Shown piece after piece: positions 7,720 through 9,577 of a DNA stretch of 9,577 nucleotides. The stretch covers positions 1 to 9,577 of the forward strand of contig CAZCXI010000103.1 of assembly GCA_964502635.1 (NCBI GenBank), in the 5' to 3' direction. This DNA is from C00003060 sp964502635 (GTDB taxonomy: Bacteria; Desulfobacterota; Desulfobacteria; Desulfobacterales; C00003060). Position numbers and translations under genes: made by a program. Under the pieces are notes generated by a model. That model saw nothing but the letters and a program-made list of their open reading frames with translations, ran no database searches and was not told where the DNA came from. Each line of letters opens with the position of its first letter. Within the stretch, counting starts at the first letter, position 1.

Positions 7720-8302
7720 TCTTGGCCGTTCTTTTACTCCTAATGGACTCTCTTTGCATCTGAAAAACGTAAGTGATAATCCATTCCTTATAGTCCTCAT
7801 GGAGGTTCAGAAACTCCACCGCCACCTCATACCCCTGCTTGCCCTCTTTTTGCAATGGGTTGAGTCGCACAACCTTTCCAAATACCTGCAATGAAACTAT
7901 AGGGTATCTGAAGATCCTGAAGCTGATCTTAAGGATCTGGCCGGGCTTTACCGCCGCGTCACACAGCATCCTCATCCCGCCGCCGCCAATGTCTATGCCC
8001 TGCCCCACAAAGACGTTTTCGTCATGCTTCTCATGGCCGCCCAGCAGCTTCAGTACGCGATCTAATTTGTCCTCTATTTGAATCAAAAAGTCTACCAGAT
8101 TTGGGTCGAATCCCCCACCAGGCGAATACCTATCTTCTTCAACAGGCGCAGACCGCTTTATGGGCTGAACCACAAACCGGTCGAGTCGATCATCTTGGTC
8201 CTCCTTAATGACTTCACATTCATCCATGACCGCACAGTGCACGTCAGCATGAAGCCTTGCCCGCACACAGTCGCGCTTCTCATCTCTTCTTATCTTTTTC
8301 AT
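7712..8302 (-). CDS. PilZ-domain c-di-GMP receptor with helical insert
   Basis: A 196-residue protein starting at ATG 8302, chosen because GAGGT sits 6 bases upstream and the family motif begins at once; an in-frame ATG at 8377 is too early and lies over the promoter. The N-terminal RDEKRDCVR supplies the RxxxR c-di-GMP motif (R6/R10 or R10/R14). The second motif is DIGGGG (104-109), with glycine where the family usually has serine (D/NxSxxG). The beta-barrel core follows to about 180. About 90 residues separate the motifs, against roughly 20-30 in a plain PilZ domain; the insert contains a likely helix (LVDFLIQIEDKLDRVLKLL, 69-87) that could oligomerise the protein, as in tetrameric PilZ proteins of xanthomonads. 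It is co-transcribed with the kinase and probably starts from the sigma-54 promoter at 8374-8388. Confidence 0.88.
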   Translation of the reverse strand: MKKIRRDEKRDCVRARLHADVHCAVMDECEVIKEDQDDRLDRFVVQPIKRSAPVEEDRYSPGGGFDPNLVDFLIQIEDKLDRVLKLLGGHEKHDENVFVGQGIDIGGGGMRMLCDAAVKPGQILKISFRIFRYPIVSLQVFGKVVRLNPLQKEGKQGYEVAVEFLNLHEDYKEWIITYVFQMQRESIRSKRTAKNA

Positions 8303-8373
8303 TGTTGACCTCGTCTGCGTTGCGTTACCGGGCGGCAAGGCCCATCCACTTTCCCAACCCAATCCAGCGCCTT

Positions 8374-8388
8374 GCAACCCTTATACCA
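8374..8388 (-). promoter_or_regulatory. Sigma-54 (-24/-12) promoter for the PilZ-kinase unit
   Basis: The minus strand reads TGGTATAAGGGTTGCA, matching TGGYAYR-N4-TTGCW at each defined position with correct spacing; the base before TGG is G rather than a pyrimidine. The predicted transcript start is near 8362, giving a leader of about 60 bases before the PilZ ATG. This would place the kinase under the type of regulator it may itself activate. Confidence 0.6.
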
Positions 8389-8814
8389 CTTGGCACGGCA
8401 AAGGCAAGCCACTTCGCCTCAAGCGATTTTTCAACCCAATTATACTCATAACATCAGCAAGTTAAAGCTGTCTTCGACCACCAGCCCAATGCTGGACCCG
8501 GCGCCATGACCAGAGGCACTCAGCTTGTGAGGACAATCGTAGAAGGAGCGTTAACCCCAAGGTTGCAGGAGTCGACGATGCTGCACATCCTAGGCGTTGA
8601 GGGTGAAACTGTAGTCATCTACTGCCAGCTCTCAACAACGTCCCGACTCGTCGGGATATCATCGGCTTTCCAGAAGGGTAAACAACATAGCAATTTGTGG
8701 CCTTTTTGCGGACTTCACCGTCTGTGCATTGACGAATAAACCATCATGTCGATAAAACCTGGTGTTATTGTGCACTTTTTTATCGGTTGCCGTGTTTTTT
8801 GTGAAACGCTGGGG
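8389..8814. other. Long spacer without a convincing gene
   Basis: About 425 bases separate the HD-GYP stop from the sigma-54 promoter. A 77-codon plus-strand frame (8506-8739) has no ribosome binding site or family resemblance and is not called. The contents seen are a small perfect stem CCCGAC/GTCGGG (8642-8655) and the AT-rich inverted repeat at 8750-8785. Activator binding sites for the downstream promoter would be expected here, but none can be named. Confidence 0.5.
8750..8785 (-). terminator. AT-rich inverted repeat after the HD-GYP gene
   Basis: CGATAAAA (8750-8757) and TTTTATCG (8778-8785) are perfect 8-bp arms around 20 bases, 30 bases past the HD-GYP stop. On the minus strand the second arm itself ends in a T-rich run. 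It could end the HD-GYP transcript, but it is GC-poor and lacks a downstream T-tract. Confidence 0.3.
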
Positions 8815-9577
8815 TTACACGTGGGGTTGACCCATCTCGGTGTCAAAACCGCCGAGACCGTTGAATCCGGGTCCGGCTCCATGGTGCGCAGTCACGCAGG
8901 GGAGTAAATCTTCCCTGTTGGAGATCTCTCCTCTTTCGTAGACGTTCAGAAAAGCATTGACCACTTCTTCGGCGAATTGCGTCCCGGCATTTTGCCAAAT
9001 CGTCTTGACAATGACCTCATCCGGAATCCGTTTCCGGTAAGCACGGTGGGACGCCATGGCGTCATAGACGTCGGCTACCGCAAGAATCCGCGCTAAATAG
9101 GGAATGGCCTCGCCCTTCAAACCATCAGGATATCCCCTGCCATCCCATCGTTCATGATGATGACGAATAACCTTTTGCTCCTTGGACATAAGACCTAAGT
9201 GGCCGATAATGTTTGCCCCGATGATCGGATGTTCCTTTATAGTTTCATATTCTTCTATCGTCAGACGGCCTGGCTTCAGGAGGATGCTATCCCGAATGCC
9301 AATTTTCCCTATGTCATGGAGGTAACCCGAGAAATTCAATACGTCGAGTTCCTCATGACTGGCCCCCGTCTCTTTACCGACACGGAAGGCGATGTCTGCC
9401 ACGCGGCTCGAGTGCTGTTTTGTGTAGGGATCCCTCGCCTCGATGGTCTCCACAAAGGCATAAAGCGTGGCAAAAAGATTCTCGTAGATATTTTCGTATA
9501 GCGCAACATTTTCTATGACAAAGGCGGCTCGCCTGGCCGTAAAACTCAGGTAGTATAAATCTTGTTCCGTGAAGGAT
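8815..9577 (-). CDS. HD-GYP phosphodiesterase with upstream GAF domain (5' end beyond window)
   Basis: The frame stays open to the window edge, so only the last 253 or so residues are seen. The internal GTG at 9453 is not a credible start: the codons before it read as the last helix of a GAF domain (FTARRAAFVIENVALYENI) running into the HD-GYP linker. The HD-GYP domain has HDIGKIGI and the complete HHERWDGRGYP signature, plus D in VADVYDAM, so the residues expected for metal-dependent hydrolysis of c-di-GMP are present. Near the C-terminus GTQF is followed by A where most family members have D. The last 30 residues or so are glycine-rich and probably disordered. It likely lowers c-di-GMP in response to a ligand bound by the GAF domain. 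Its position beside a PilZ receptor gene supports a shared c-di-GMP circuit, though it is a separate transcript. Confidence 0.92.
   Translation of the reverse strand, partial: SFTEQDLYYLSFTARRAAFVIENVALYENIYENLFATLYAFVETIEARDPYTKQHSSRVADIAFRVGKETGASHEELDVLNFSGYLHDIGKIGIRDSILLKPGRLTIEEYETIKEHPIIGANIIGHLGLMSKEQKVIRHHHERWDGRGYPDGLKGEAIPYLARILAVADVYDAMASHRAYRKRIPDEVIVKTIWQNAGTQFAEEVVNAFLNVYERGEISNREDLLPCVTAHHGAGPGFNGLGGFDTEMGQPHV

Noticed and set aside
8303..8362. Leader of the PilZ gene checked for a c-di-GMP (GEMM) riboswitch.
   Set aside because: The conserved core and receptor-helix pattern of GEMM were not found, and the leader is too short.
8391..8405. Plus-strand TGGCACGGCAAAGGC, resembling a sigma-54 promoter facing the other way.
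   Set aside because: The -12 element reads AGGC instead of TTGC, and there is no credible plus-strand gene downstream.
8506..8739. Plus-strand frame of 77 codons in the long spacer.
   Set aside because: No ribosome binding site, no recognisable domain, and composition unlike the real genes.
9451..9453. GTG as start of a short 212-residue HD-GYP protein.
   Set aside because: The frame continues to the window edge and the upstream codons encode a GAF-like helix, so this is an internal valine.

Overview
The window reads as a regulatory and signalling block from a bacterial chromosome. Every gene I can support lies on the minus strand, so transcription runs from high to low coordinates. Two complete NtrC-type sigma-54 activators, a soluble histidine kinase, a PilZ protein, an HD-GYP protein and a large exported TPR protein suggest a motile or surface-attached Gram-negative bacterium. 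The style (roughly half GC, many sigma-54 activators, a TTG start, long spacers with fold-back repeats) fits Desulfobacterota/deltaproteobacteria best. That placement is inference; no marker gene is present.

Layout in transcription order (right to left): the 3' part of a GAF-HD-GYP protein (9577-8815, open at the window edge); a 512-base spacer with a sigma-54 promoter match (8374-8388); a PilZ protein (8302-7712) overlapping a histidine kinase (7719-6892); a spacer with a terminator-like stem and a 14-bp palindrome; a small unknown protein with a very strong ribosome binding site (6624-6172); a compound fold-back repeat (5763-5985) that ends close to the next start codon; response regulator/sigma-54 activator no. 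2 (5757-4363); a spacer with a possible gene remnant, a strong dyad and a near-perfect sigma-54 promoter (4049-4063); an exported TPR protein with an AMIN-like N-terminus (3967-1454); and response regulator/sigma-54 activator no. 1 (1426-2).

A coherent reading is a surface or motility control module. The HD-GYP protein would lower c-di-GMP and the PilZ protein would sense it. The kinase, co-translated with the PilZ protein, could phosphorylate one or both activators. The activators, with sigma-54, could drive the PilZ-kinase and TPR-activator units from the two promoters seen here. Flagellar regulation in the FleS/FleR or FlrB/FlrC style is a reasonable guess, but no flagellar structural gene is visible. 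No tRNA, rRNA, CRISPR array or transposase was found.
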